NCBI RefSeq assembly: GCF_041807905.1
Contig: NZ_JBGVSA010000015.1
Location: forward strand, 46,739-110,738
Length of the DNA: 64,000 bases
Origin: JBGVSA01 sp041807905
GTDB lineage: Bacteria; Pseudomonadota; Gammaproteobacteria; Burkholderiales; Rhodocyclaceae
Reading direction: 5' to 3'
The notes below the pieces were generated by a model that had not been told where the DNA came from, ran no database searches, and worked only from the letters and a program-made list of their open reading frames with translations. Every line of letters starts with the position of its first letter. Within the stretch, counting starts at the first letter, position 1. The translations under genes were made by a program, and so were the position numbers. Shown in pieces: positions 9,944-18,075 of the stretch.

Positions 9944-10165
9944 TATTTGTTCACGACTGCGCTCAAAGAACAGCGTGGCGAGGCTCGATGCGATGCAGAC
10001 GAGCCATAGGGCAAAGAAGCCAATGGTATAGGTGGCCATGGCGGAGAAATTCACCGGTTGGCCAAAGAAATACAGCGTCTGTGGATCGACCACGGTGAAG
10101 AAGATGATCTCGGCGATGCCCGCCATCAAGAATGACGGCCAGAGCACCAGAATCCATTTGTTCAT
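9929..10165 (-). CDS. Small two-helix membrane protein at the end of the cco operon
   Basis: A 78-residue protein with two hydrophobic segments (about residues 4-24 and 41-64) and a short charged end. I do not recognise a named family. The ATG at 10165 has an excellent GGAGG; the upstream in-frame ATG does not. It lies 60 bases after ccoH on the same strand and before the shared terminator, so it is probably the last gene of ccoNOQPGH. A role in oxidase assembly or stability is a guess from position only. Confidence 0.72.
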   Translation of the reverse strand: MNKWILVLWPSFLMAGIAEIIFFTVVDPQTLYFFGQPVNFSAMATYTIGFFALWLVCIASSLATLFFERSREQINGHS

Positions 10166-10225
10166 CGCACCCTCCTCGCATCGGGTTCGGGGGCGCACCA
10201 GATGCTCTGGCGCGGAACGGGGCCG

Positions 10226-10747
10226 TCAGGTGGCGGGCTGTATGAGCAGCTTGGTCGAGCCCGGCAGGCGCGCTTCCTGAACCATGCGCCAGCTCTTGCT
10301 TTCGTCTTCCAGGCTGATGTCCCATCGCCCTGACTGGACAGGCTTGAAACTACCGACGTAGCGTCCGTTTTTCAAGTCGAGGACGACGTCCTGGTCGAGG
10401 CCCTGTCTCGTAGGATGCAGAAGTGTCACGTGCAATCGAGCGGGAAGGCTCACACCCTCTCGCGCGAACAGCTCGACACTCATCTGATCCGTCGTCGGAT
10501 CCATCGACAATTGCGCGCGTAGTCCGAGCTGACGCGCCATGTTGTCGCGCGCAATGGTCTCATTGATAGCAAGCCCGCGCTGATAGTAATCGTCTGCGAC
10601 TACGCCATCATCGCTACGAATCGCGAAGAACAGTGTAGCAATGCCCGCCACGACGGCGGTTGCGGGCAGCCCCATCAATATCCAGGGCCACGGCTCCCGG
10701 TACCACGGTTTGGTGGCACGAATGCTGTTCAAGGGGGTTGGGGGCAC
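10226..10747 (-). CDS. ccoH: CcoH/FixH-family cbb3 oxidase assembly protein
   Basis: A 173-residue FixH-type protein. One N-terminal membrane helix (about residues 22-42, with EPWPWILMGLPATAVVAG) anchors a periplasmic domain with the family signatures DDGVVADDYYQRGLAIN and GRYVGSFKPVQSGRWDISLE. CcoH interacts with CcoN/CcoO and stabilises the assembled oxidase. The GTG at 10747 follows GAGAGAGAA and lies 13 bases after the ccoG stop; the longer open frame runs through ccoG and is not real coding. It is the expected next gene after ccoG. Confidence 0.88.
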   Translation of the reverse strand: MPPTPLNSIRATKPWYREPWPWILMGLPATAVVAGIATLFFAIRSDDGVVADDYYQRGLAINETIARDNMARQLGLRAQLSMDPTTDQMSVELFAREGVSLPARLHVTLLHPTRQGLDQDVVLDLKNGRYVGSFKPVQSGRWDISLEDESKSWRMVQEARLPGSTKLLIQPAT

Positions 10748-10760
10748 AGCTTTCTCTCTC

Positions 10761-12227
10761 TCAGGGCATGATAAATACGGCTTTTTCGCGCACGAATTCG
10801 TCGGCGTACCCTTCGGCACGCACTTCGAAATAGATGGCGTGCGATCCCTTGCTTGCGCTGTCGACCGGCACGCGAACGCGCAGGGTGGCCGTGCTGTTCT
10901 CGGCGGGATTGATGTCGAAACGCGTCCGACCGTCGATGCGTATGCCGTCCAGGCCGGTTGCCGAGACATTCAACGTGCGTGGCGCCTCGGACATGTTCAT
11001 GAGATGCAGGATGTAGACATTCTCGATGAGACCATCCTCGACTTCGCGCGTCAGCGTCGTCCGATCCTTGATGACATCGACCCGGATATCCTCGCGGCTG
11101 ACCAGCGCATAGGCAAATGCGAGCACGATGGCCGCGAGCACGCCGGCATATACAAGAACGCGCGGGCGTAGCACGTGACTGACGATCTCCTTGCGTCCCC
11201 AGCGTTTCTCGATGGCGTTCTCGGTCGAGTAGCGGATCAGCCCCGGCGCATAGCCCATCTTGTCCATGACTTGGTCGCAGGCGTCTATGCACGCTGCGCA
11301 ACCGATGCATTCGTACTGGAGCCCCTGGCGGATGTCGATCCCGGTTGGGCACACCTGAACGCAAATGCCGCAATCGACGCAATCGCCCTTGCCGATGCTG
11401 CGCGGCTCCACACCACGTTTGCGTGACCCTCGCGGCTCACCCCGGGCGGTGTCATACGTAATCACCAGCGTATCGGGGTCGAACATGACGCTCTGGAATC
11501 GCGCGTACGGACACATGTACTTGCAGACCTGCTCGCGCATCACCCCGGCCATGAGGTAGGTGAAACCGCCGTAGAACAGAATCCAGAACGCCGACCATCC
11601 GCTCACGCCGAAGGCGGCGATATCAGAAACCAGCGGCTTGATCGGTGTGAAATAGCCCACGAACGTGATGCCGGTCCACAACGCGATCGCAGCCCACGCG
11701 AGGTACTTTGCGCCCTTGACCAGGACCTTGTGCCCGCCCCAGGGCATCTGATCGAGCTTCATCTGGCGCTGCCGATTGCCCTCGATCTTCTGCTCGATCC
11801 ACATGAAGATTTCGGTATAAACCGTCTGTGGACAGGTGAAACCACACCATAGCCGTCCGGCCACGGCGGTGAACAGAAACAGGGACAGCGCGCTGATAAT
11901 CAACAGCACCGCCAGATAGAAGACGTCCTGCGGCCAGAAGACCCAGCCAAAGATGTAGAACTTGCGCTCGACCAGGTCGAACAACACCGACTGCCGTCCG
12001 TTCCAGGGCACCCAGCACAATCCATAGAAGAGAAGCTGTGTTGCCCACACCATGATCCAGCGCCACGTCGCAAAGCGTCCCGTGACGGCACGCGGATAGA
12101 CCTTCTTGCGGACCTCATAGAGATCATCGCCTTCCGCTGGCTGAATGGGGATTACATGGGCCTTCGCGCGGATCTTCGGCTTGCCGACTGCGTTGAAGGC
12201 TGATGAGGGATCGTCGGGTGCTGGCAT
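10761..12227 (-). CDS. ccoG: Cytochrome c oxidase accessory protein CcoG (RdxA/FixG)
   Basis: A 488-residue membrane ferredoxin-like protein, full length for CcoG. Several transmembrane segments enclose CGFTCPQTV and CKYMCPYARFQSVMFD, and a soluble region carries two [4Fe-4S] motifs, CVDCGICVQVCP and CIGCAACIDACD. The C-terminus has an Ig-like domain. CcoG is reported to reduce Cu(II) to Cu(I) for delivery to the CuB site of cbb3 oxidase. It follows ccoP after 109 bases that contain only a G+C-rich imperfect hairpin. The ribosome-binding site is weak. The usual partner ccoI (copper P-ATPase) is not next to it. Confidence 0.95.
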   Translation of the reverse strand: MPAPDDPSSAFNAVGKPKIRAKAHVIPIQPAEGDDLYEVRKKVYPRAVTGRFATWRWIMVWATQLLFYGLCWVPWNGRQSVLFDLVERKFYIFGWVFWPQDVFYLAVLLIISALSLFLFTAVAGRLWCGFTCPQTVYTEIFMWIEQKIEGNRQRQMKLDQMPWGGHKVLVKGAKYLAWAAIALWTGITFVGYFTPIKPLVSDIAAFGVSGWSAFWILFYGGFTYLMAGVMREQVCKYMCPYARFQSVMFDPDTLVITYDTARGEPRGSRKRGVEPRSIGKGDCVDCGICVQVCPTGIDIRQGLQYECIGCAACIDACDQVMDKMGYAPGLIRYSTENAIEKRWGRKEIVSHVLRPRVLVYAGVLAAIVLAFAYALVSREDIRVDVIKDRTTLTREVEDGLIENVYILHLMNMSEAPRTLNVSATGLDGIRIDGRTRFDINPAENSTATLRVRVPVDSASKGSHAIYFEVRAEGYADEFVREKAVFIMP

Positions 12228-12336
12228 TTCGCTGGCCTGGAATCATGCAAGAAAGGCCGTGCGGCGGCCCGAATAAGCGCCAACGGTGGGCGGCGCTTGC
12301 CGGCGGACCTCGGCCCGCCAGCAAATATACCTGTGC

Positions 12337-13233
12337 TTACTGCTTGCGAGGCAGGCTCAGCACATAGGCTGCAAGCAGATGCACCTTGCTCTCGCCGAGC
12401 AGCTCCTTGAAGGACGGCATCTGGTTGTCGCGGCCCTTGCTCACCGTTTCGATGATGGTCGCTTCGGACGAACCATACAACCACACCTTGTCGGTCAGGT
12501 TCGGGGCGCCAAGCGCCGTGTTGCCCTTGCCGTCCGGCCCATGGCAGGCCACGCAGGTCGTCTGGAAAATCTGGCGACCGCGGGCGGAACGCACGGAGTC
12601 GTTGGCCAGGCCAGACAACGAGCGCACGTAGTTCGCGACATCCTTCACGCCGTCACCGCCGAGTACCGCCCCCCAGGGCGGCATGGTGCCATGGCGCCCG
12701 CCCAGGATCGTCGTCTGAATGGTTTCGGGCTCGCCGCCATACAGCCAGTCGCTATCGGTCAGGTTGGGGAAGCCCTTCGCACCGCGCGCATCTGCTCCAT
12801 GGCACTGCGCGCAATAGGTCAGGAACAAACGTTGGCCCATGGCGTTGGCCTCGGCATCGTTCGACAATGCCACGAGATCCTGCTTCGCGAACTTGTCAAA
12901 GATCGGGTCATAGCGCTTGTGAGCCACGTCCATTTCGGAGTCGTACTGCCCCACCGAGGTCCAGCCCAGTTGCCCCTTGAAGCCGGCAAAGCCATACAGC
13001 GCGAGGTAGCCGACGGCAAAGATGATGGTCATCCAGAACAGGTACATCCACCACCGCGGCAAGGGATTGTTGTACTCCTGCAGGTCACCATCCCAGACGT
13101 GCCCCTGTAATTCGGCCGGCCCCGCCTTGCGCTTGGTGTTGTTGGCAGCCAGCACGACAGCGCAGAAAAGCAGGCTCAGGGCAACGAGCCCAACCACGTA
13201 GTACACCCAGAAATCGCTGACGAAATCACTCAT
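12337..13233 (-). CDS. ccoP: cbb3-type cytochrome oxidase dihaem subunit III
   Basis: A 298-residue dihaem cytochrome c subunit that accepts electrons from cytochrome bc1 or soluble cytochromes and passes them to CcoO. Two N-terminal membrane helices (about 8-30 and 62-83, with NPLPRWWMYLFWMTI) precede two class I haem domains: CAQCH at 141-145 with M184 in GTMPPWG, and CVACH at 227-231 with a methionine in NQMPSF. Length and order match the family. It starts 7 bases after the ccoQ stop within ccoNOQP. Confidence 0.97.
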   Translation of the reverse strand: MSDFVSDFWVYYVVGLVALSLLFCAVVLAANNTKRKAGPAELQGHVWDGDLQEYNNPLPRWWMYLFWMTIIFAVGYLALYGFAGFKGQLGWTSVGQYDSEMDVAHKRYDPIFDKFAKQDLVALSNDAEANAMGQRLFLTYCAQCHGADARGAKGFPNLTDSDWLYGGEPETIQTTILGGRHGTMPPWGAVLGGDGVKDVANYVRSLSGLANDSVRSARGRQIFQTTCVACHGPDGKGNTALGAPNLTDKVWLYGSSEATIIETVSKGRDNQMPSFKELLGESKVHLLAAYVLSLPRKQ

Positions 13234-13239
13234 GATGGG

Positions 13240-13419
13240 TTATCCATGATTTTGGGGCCCGGCCTTGTCGTCGGCGGGTGCCTCATCTTCAGTAAACGGC
13301 GCTTTTTCCGCCTCATCGAAACGACGCTTGGCCGGCTTGCTGTACGCCCACACGGCAATGCCGATGAAGCACAGCAAGCCGAGCACGGTGAGCATGGAGC
13401 GGAAGAAATCCAGATCCAT
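13240..13419 (-). CDS. ccoQ: cbb3 oxidase small subunit CcoQ
   Basis: A 59-residue protein with one membrane helix (about 7-27, MLTVLGLLCFIGIAVWAYS) and an acidic, charged tail. CcoQ stabilises the cbb3 complex. The start ATG at 13419 lies one base after the ccoO TGA, so translation is probably coupled. Although it is too short to stand on sequence alone, its position between ccoO and ccoP is diagnostic. Confidence 0.92.
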   Translation of the reverse strand: MDLDFFRSMLTVLGLLCFIGIAVWAYSKPAKRRFDEAEKAPFTEDEAPADDKAGPQNHG

Positions 13420-13420
13420 G

Positions 13421-14032
13421 TCAGCGGATACCCTTGATCGTCGTGCCCATGCCTTGCAGGTAGGCGATGAGCGCATCCAGCTCGGTCTTGCCTTCCAGTT
13501 GCTTGCGGGCTCCGGCGATCTCGGCATCGGTATAGGGCACGCCAACCGTGCGCAGCGCAGACATCTTCTTCTCGATGTCGTCCGCCTTGACCGGGCGATC
13601 CAGCCACGGGAAAGCCGGCATGTTCGACTCGGGAACCACGTCGCGCGGATTGATCAGGTGCGCGCGATGCCACAGGTCGGAGTAGCGCCCCCCAACGCGA
13701 GCCAGATCCGGGCCGGTCCGTTTGGAGCCCCACTGGAACGGGTGGTCATACACGAACTCGCCCGCGACTGAGTAATGCCCATAGCGCTCGGTCTCGGCGC
13801 GGAACGGGCGGATCATCTGCGAATGGCAGTTATAGCAGCCTTCACGCAGATAGATGTCCCGACCGACCAGACGCACCGGATCGTAGGGCTGGAGGCCCTG
13901 CACCGGCGTCGTCGTCGAGTGCTGGAAAAACAGCGGCACGATTTCTACGAGCCCGCCAACGCTGATCACGATCAAGGTCAGGATGATCAGCCAGGAGACG
14001 TTCTTTTCGACGATTTCGTTGTTCATCTTCAT
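13421..14032 (-). CDS. ccoO: cbb3-type cytochrome oxidase monohaem subunit II
   Basis: A 203-residue membrane-anchored monohaem cytochrome c. One N-terminal helix (about 13-36) is followed by the haem motif CYNCH (66-70), the conserved SQMIRPFRAETERYGHYS stretch, and an axial methionine likely in PESNMPAFPWL. It relays electrons from CcoP to the CcoN catalytic core. The start MKMNN has a possible alternative two codons downstream. Gene order ccoN-ccoO-ccoQ-ccoP is canonical. Confidence 0.97.
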   Translation of the reverse strand: MKMNNEIVEKNVSWLIILTLIVISVGGLVEIVPLFFQHSTTTPVQGLQPYDPVRLVGRDIYLREGCYNCHSQMIRPFRAETERYGHYSVAGEFVYDHPFQWGSKRTGPDLARVGGRYSDLWHRAHLINPRDVVPESNMPAFPWLDRPVKADDIEKKMSALRTVGVPYTDAEIAGARKQLEGKTELDALIAYLQGMGTTIKGIR

Positions 14033-14045
14033 GTTCGGGGTCCCG

Positions 14046-15467
14046 TCAATGAGCCGCCACCGGCGTCAGCACCGGCGCATCGACAGCTTTGTTGCCCGCA
14101 ATCGTGCGGATCATGTTGTAGGCCATGAGGAACATGCCCGCCAGGAACAACACGCCACCAGCCAAGCGCACCGTCCAGAACGGGTAGCTGGCCTTGACGC
14201 TCTCCACGAACGAATAGGTCAGCGTGCCGTCAACGTTGGTCGCGCGCCACATCAAGCCTTGCATGACGCCAGCAATCCACATCGAGGCGATGTACAGGAC
14301 GACACCGATCGTGGCAATCCAGAAGTGTGCGGTGACCAGGCGCGGCGAATACATCTCGGTGCGGCCCCACAGGCGCGGCAGCAGGTAGTACACCGAACCG
14401 ATCGAAATCATCGCCACCCAACCCAACGCGCCTGAGTGGACATGGCCGATCGTCCAGTCCGTGTAGTGCGACAGCGCATTGACGGTCTTGATGGACATCA
14501 TCGGCCCCTCGAACGTCGACATGCCGTAGAACGACAACGAGGTGATCAGAAACTTGAGGATCGGATCGGTGCGCAACTTATGCCAGGCGCCGGACAAAGT
14601 CATGATCCCGTTGATCATGCCGCCCCAGCTTGGCGCCAGCAGAATCAGCGAGAACACCATGCCAAGCGACTGTGCCCAGTCAGGCAGGGCGGTGTAATGC
14701 AGGTGGTGAGGACCTGCCCACATATAGGTGAAGATCAGCGCCCAGAAGTGCACCACCGACAGGCGATACGAATACACGGGACGCCCGGCCTGCTTGGGCA
14801 CGAAGTAGTACATCATCCCGAGGAAGCCCGCCGTCAGGAAGAAACCCACGGCGTTGTGGCCATACCACCACTGCACCATCGCATCCTGCACGCCGGAATA
14901 TGCCGAATAGGACTTCCACAGCGAAACAGGGATTTCTGCAGAATTGACGATATGCAGGATCGCCACGGCAAGAATGAAGGCGCCGTAGAACCAGTTGGCG
15001 ACATAGATGTAGGGCACCTTGCGCTTGGCGAGCGTTCCGAAAAACACGACGGCGTATGCGACCCAGACCACGGCAATCAAGATGTCGATGGGCCACTCCA
15101 GTTCTGCGTACTCCTTGCCCGACGTGAAGCCCAGGGGCAAGGTAATGGCGGCAGCAACGATCACCAGTTGCCAGCCCCAGAACACGAACGAAGCCAGGGC
15201 GGGTGCGAACAGACCCGTGTGGCAGGTGCGCTGCACGACGTAGAACGACGTCCCCATCAGCGCGCAGCCGCCGAAGGCAAAAATGACAGCGTTGGTATGC
15301 AAGGGGCGCAGGCGGCCGAAATGGAACCACTCTGCGAAATTCAGCTGGGGCCAGACAAGCTGTGCTGCGATGACGACGCCGACAAGCATGCCGACAATGC
15401 CCCAAACAACTGTCATCACCGCGAACTGGCGAACGACCTGATCGTCATAAGTCGCCTGAGTCTGCAT
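14046..15467 (-). CDS. ccoN: cbb3-type cytochrome oxidase catalytic subunit I
   Basis: The 473-residue haem-copper core of the high-affinity terminal oxidase; it reduces oxygen to water and pumps protons. About 12 hydrophobic segments are evident. H57 in RPLHTNAV fits a haem b ligand, and YGHNAVGFFLT carries the CuB histidine near the cross-linked tyrosine region; further histidines occur in GPHHLHYTALPDW and HYTDWTIGHVHSGALG. The start MQTQATYDDQ at 15467 follows GAGGTAG; an upstream in-frame extension is not similar to the family. The promoter region carries a perfect FNR box 175 bases upstream, so expression should rise at low oxygen. Confidence 0.97.
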   Translation of the reverse strand: MQTQATYDDQVVRQFAVMTVVWGIVGMLVGVVIAAQLVWPQLNFAEWFHFGRLRPLHTNAVIFAFGGCALMGTSFYVVQRTCHTGLFAPALASFVFWGWQLVIVAAAITLPLGFTSGKEYAELEWPIDILIAVVWVAYAVVFFGTLAKRKVPYIYVANWFYGAFILAVAILHIVNSAEIPVSLWKSYSAYSGVQDAMVQWWYGHNAVGFFLTAGFLGMMYYFVPKQAGRPVYSYRLSVVHFWALIFTYMWAGPHHLHYTALPDWAQSLGMVFSLILLAPSWGGMINGIMTLSGAWHKLRTDPILKFLITSLSFYGMSTFEGPMMSIKTVNALSHYTDWTIGHVHSGALGWVAMISIGSVYYLLPRLWGRTEMYSPRLVTAHFWIATIGVVLYIASMWIAGVMQGLMWRATNVDGTLTYSFVESVKASYPFWTVRLAGGVLFLAGMFLMAYNMIRTIAGNKAVDAPVLTPVAAH

Positions 15468-15641
15468 GTGCGCTACCTCAATATTGGAGAACAGGGATAC
15501 AAATGCTTTTCTTCCGTCTGCCAGCCACATCAGGATCGATGAACCGACACGAGCGGCGACGGCCTCTACGACAGCTCTCAAGATAGACGAGCCGCGTGAT
15601 AGCGCGATAGCCGGAAGTTAATGAAGCGTGAAAGCCGGCAC

Positions 15642-15655
15642 TTGATCTAAATCAA
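15642..15655. promoter_or_regulatory. Consensus FNR box controlling ccoNOQP
   Basis: TTGATCTAAATCAA is a perfect match to the FNR consensus and fully palindromic at both half-sites. It lies 175 bases upstream of ccoN. The -10 at the expected class II spacing (about 15615-15620, TAACTT on the minus strand) is weak, as is usual for activator-dependent promoters. Confidence 0.88.
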
Positions 15656-15731
15656 ATGCCAAAAGTTCTGTGAAATTTGTGGGGATTTGCTGCGGTGCGG
15701 AGTGTAGCATCGGCGCCGAAAGCGCAGCGCC

Positions 15732-15758
15732 AAAAAAAAGGGTGCGACAAGCGCACCC
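15732..15758 (-). terminator. Rho-independent terminator after ccoS
   Basis: On the minus strand a 7-bp stem GGGTGCG / CGCACCC (loop 5) is followed by eight T residues. It separates ccoS and its upstream genes from the FNR-driven ccoN transcript. Confidence 0.85.
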
Positions 15759-15916
15759 CCAACCCCAACAGAGAGACTTAGCGGATCGAAAGCTGCATTG
15801 AAACTTGCTTCTGAGCGAAGCGCTTTCTTCACCGGCGCCGATGTGTGATCGGCATAGGTCGCAGTATCCCGATATCGGGGTTGGTATGCATTGATAGGGA
15901 TCAACCCAAACAAGCG

Positions 15917-16114
15917 TCAGTTTTTCCGTTTGTCTTCGCCCTGCTCGATCTCATCCGTATCGGGCATCGGCCGCTCATCGTCCAGCAGCACTTTCCACGC
16001 AGGCCCTTCGAGATCATCGAACTGTCCGCTGCGCACCGACCACCAGAATATCCCGGCAATGATGAAAACCAGGACGATCGAGAGCGGCACGAGAATGTAA
16101 AGACTGCTTTCCAT
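15917..16114 (-). CDS. ccoS: cbb3 oxidase assembly protein CcoS
   Basis: A 65-residue single-helix protein. The helix (about 6-27) runs directly into the family signature FWWSVRSGQFDDLEGPAW. CcoS is needed to insert haem and copper cofactors into CcoN. It is normally coded next to ccoI, but here the upstream neighbour is a DUF2322 gene and no copper P-ATPase is present. It ends before a terminator, so it is probably transcribed with upstream genes rather than with ccoN. The ribosome-binding site is weak. Confidence 0.92.
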   Translation of the reverse strand: MESSLYILVPLSIVLVFIIAGIFWWSVRSGQFDDLEGPAWKVLLDDERPMPDTDEIEQGEDKRKN

Positions 16115-16131
16115 GAGGGCGGTGTCGCACC

Positions 16132-16449
16132 TTAGGCGGCGAACTGATGCTTGACGCGCAGCGTCTGGCCACGCTCGATCAATCCCTGCAGACGGTCGAT
16201 GTTTGGATGCTTGCCTGGGTTCTCTTTTGCGTCTTCGGCATGCTCGGCATACAGCTCAAGACCCTTGCGCGCGGCGTCCGGCGAGATTGCCCCGAAAGTC
16301 TGCGCGAGATGGTTGTAGACGGCCAGCGACCCCGCCTGCCCCGGCTTGTTCTCGATCGTTGCCACGACTTCTCCTTCGGCATCGATCAACTGGATTGCGT
16401 CGAGGTGCGATACGCCGGGAAGTTGCTTGAGAGTGTCCGCAAACGCCAT
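16132..16449 (-). CDS. DUF2322 family protein
   Basis: A 105-residue cytosolic protein of unknown function. The family pattern is clear: a domain with ENKPGQAGSLAVYNHLAQTFG followed by GLELYAEHAEDAKENPGKHPNIDRL. No catalytic motif stands out. AGGAACAGG lies before the start. It is 39 bases after the queG stop and 17 bases before ccoS on the same strand, suggesting a queG-DUF2322-ccoS transcript. The name is by recognition of the conserved block, without a database search. Confidence 0.78.
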   Translation of the reverse strand: MAFADTLKQLPGVSHLDAIQLIDAEGEVVATIENKPGQAGSLAVYNHLAQTFGAISPDAARKGLELYAEHAEDAKENPGKHPNIDRLQGLIERGQTLRVKHQFAA

Positions 16450-16488
16450 GGGCCTGTTCCTGTTCGTTCGTGATAGAAGGGCGCCATT

Positions 16489-17574
16489 CTAGTCTGTTCG
16501 CACCGCGTGCTGCGCCAGGGCCCAGGCCACATGCTCGCGCACCAGCGGTGACGGATCCTCGCGGCGGGCCTGCAGCGCCTGTATCACCTCGGTGGAACGT
16601 GGAGCGTTGCCGAGCGCGACCGCAATATTGCGAAGCCATCGCTCGTGGCCGATACGAAGAATCGGAGACCCCGCCATGCGCTCGCGGAACTCCGCCTCTG
16701 TCCAGGCGAACAAATCCGCCAACCGGGAGCCGTCCAATCCATTGCGGATATCAAAATCAGCCTCACCCGTATGACGGGCGAACCGATTCCATGGACAGAC
16801 GAGCTGGCAGTCGTCGCAACCATAGATGCGGCTTCCCATCTGGCTGCGCAGCGCCTCCGGAATCGAACCCTGCAGTTCGATCGTGAGGTAAGAAATGCAC
16901 CGCCGCGCATCCAGCTTGTATGGGCCGATGATCGCGCCGGTCGGGCAAGCGTCGATGCATCGGCTGCAGCGGCCACAGTGCTCTCCAATCGGTTCATCGA
17001 CCGGCAGCGCCAGATCCACGTAGATTTCGCCCAGAAAAAAATACGAACCGGCCTCTCGATGCAGCAGCAAAGTGTGCTTGCCTCGCCAACCGATACCGGC
17101 CTTCTGTGCAAGAGCGACCTCCATGACAGGAGCAGAGTCTACGAACACGCGATGGCCGAATGGCCCCACGGCATCGGCAATCCGGTCGGCCAGCTTTTGC
17201 AGCCGGGCACGCAAAACCTTGTGATAATCGCGCCCCAGCGCGTAGCGGGCGACGTAGCCACGCCCTTTGTCTGCCAGGACAGCCTCGGCCTGCCCCTGTC
17301 CCGCCTCGGGCCAGTAATTCATGCGGGCGCTGATGACGCTGATCGTTCCAGGCACTAAGTCGGCCGGCCGCGTTCGTTTGCTGCCATGGCGGACCATATA
17401 ATCCATGTCGCCATGAAAGCCGGCCCTCAACCATGCCTCCAGACCGGCTTCTGCCTCGGGCAAATCAATGCCCGCGAAGCCAAGCGCATCGAAGCCTAAT
17501 TCCATGCCCCATCGGCGGATATCGTCCGCCAACGAGACACCATCGAGAGGTTGTTCTACATGTCTGCCATTCAC
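16489..17574 (-). CDS. queG: Epoxyqueuosine reductase
   Basis: A 361-residue cobalamin-dependent iron-sulfur enzyme that performs the last step of queuosine synthesis on tRNA. Two [4Fe-4S] motifs are intact: CGRCSRCIDACPTGAI and CDDCQLVCPWN with a preceding CISY. YARGRDYHK-like (YALGRDYHKVL) and HEAT-like C-terminal repeats also fit QueG. The start GTG at 17574 overlaps the start of divergent tsaE by 15 bases; an internal TTG at 17532 is possible but has no better ribosome-binding site. The queD gene at 27 kb supports a working queuosine pathway. Confidence 0.94.
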   Translation of the reverse strand: MNGRHVEQPLDGVSLADDIRRWGMELGFDALGFAGIDLPEAEAGLEAWLRAGFHGDMDYMVRHGSKRTRPADLVPGTISVISARMNYWPEAGQGQAEAVLADKGRGYVARYALGRDYHKVLRARLQKLADRIADAVGPFGHRVFVDSAPVMEVALAQKAGIGWRGKHTLLLHREAGSYFFLGEIYVDLALPVDEPIGEHCGRCSRCIDACPTGAIIGPYKLDARRCISYLTIELQGSIPEALRSQMGSRIYGCDDCQLVCPWNRFARHTGEADFDIRNGLDGSRLADLFAWTEAEFRERMAGSPILRIGHERWLRNIAVALGNAPRSTEVIQALQARREDPSPLVREHVAWALAQHAVRTD

Positions 17575-18075
17575 GCCCCGGATGATAGTGCCAAGGTTCT
17601 CTACTTGCAGGACGAAAGTGCGACTGAGGCGCTTGGTGCCTGGCTGGCGGACGTGGTCGAACCGGGCTTGGTGATCTGGCTGTCAGGCGACCTCGGAGCG
17701 GGCAAAACAACGCTGACACGAGGGCTGTTGCGCGCTCTCGGACACGCCGGCAGCGTAAAAAGTCCAACCTACACCTTGATCGAACCTTACGTAGTTTCTA
17801 AAATCCCGCTGTATCACTTTGATTTTTATCGCTTCAGCGACCCGGAAGAATTTCTCGATGCCGGACTGGAAGAATATTTCGCTGGTGACGCAGTGTGTCT
17901 CGTTGAATGGGCCGATAAAGCAGGCCCTTACGTGCCGCGCCCGGACATCGAAATCCGCCTTGTCGTTGAAGGGAATGGGCGCCGCGCCGAATGCCGCGGG
18001 GTGTCGGAACGAGGGCGCGCATGTCTGAACACAAGCAAATCAATCCCTGCATCTATTCGAGGCGAGCCTTCCTGA
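17560..18075 (+). CDS. tsaE: tRNA threonylcarbamoyladenosine biosynthesis ATPase TsaE
   Basis: A 171-residue P-loop ATPase that works with TsaB and TsaD to make t6A37 in ANN-decoding tRNAs. The Walker A motif is GDLGAGKT (43-50); SPTYTLIEPY and YHFDFYRFSDPEEF are family hallmarks, and CLVEWADKAG completes the fold. The ATG at 17560 follows GAGAGG. The last 18 codons overlap the start of amiC in another frame, so the two are translationally linked. The divergent start overlaps queG, another tRNA-modification gene. Confidence 0.95.
   Translation: MSAIHAPDDSAKVLYLQDESATEALGAWLADVVEPGLVIWLSGDLGAGKTTLTRGLLRALGHAGSVKSPTYTLIEPYVVSKIPLYHFDFYRFSDPEEFLDAGLEEYFAGDAVCLVEWADKAGPYVPRPDIEIRLVVEGNGRRAECRGVSERGRACLNTSKSIPASIRGEPS

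Larger units (their letters stand above)
15468..15916. other. Regulatory region between ccoS and ccoN
   Basis: No gene supported here. It holds the terminator of the ccoS transcript (15732-15758) and then the FNR box for ccoN (15642-15655), leaving a leader of roughly 130-150 bases. An 88-codon open frame spans the terminator and the FNR box and is unlikely to be real. Confidence 0.7.

Noticed and set aside
15647..15913. An 88-codon minus-strand frame between ccoS and ccoN
   Set aside because: It spans the ccoS terminator and the ccoN FNR box and lacks a ribosome-binding site.
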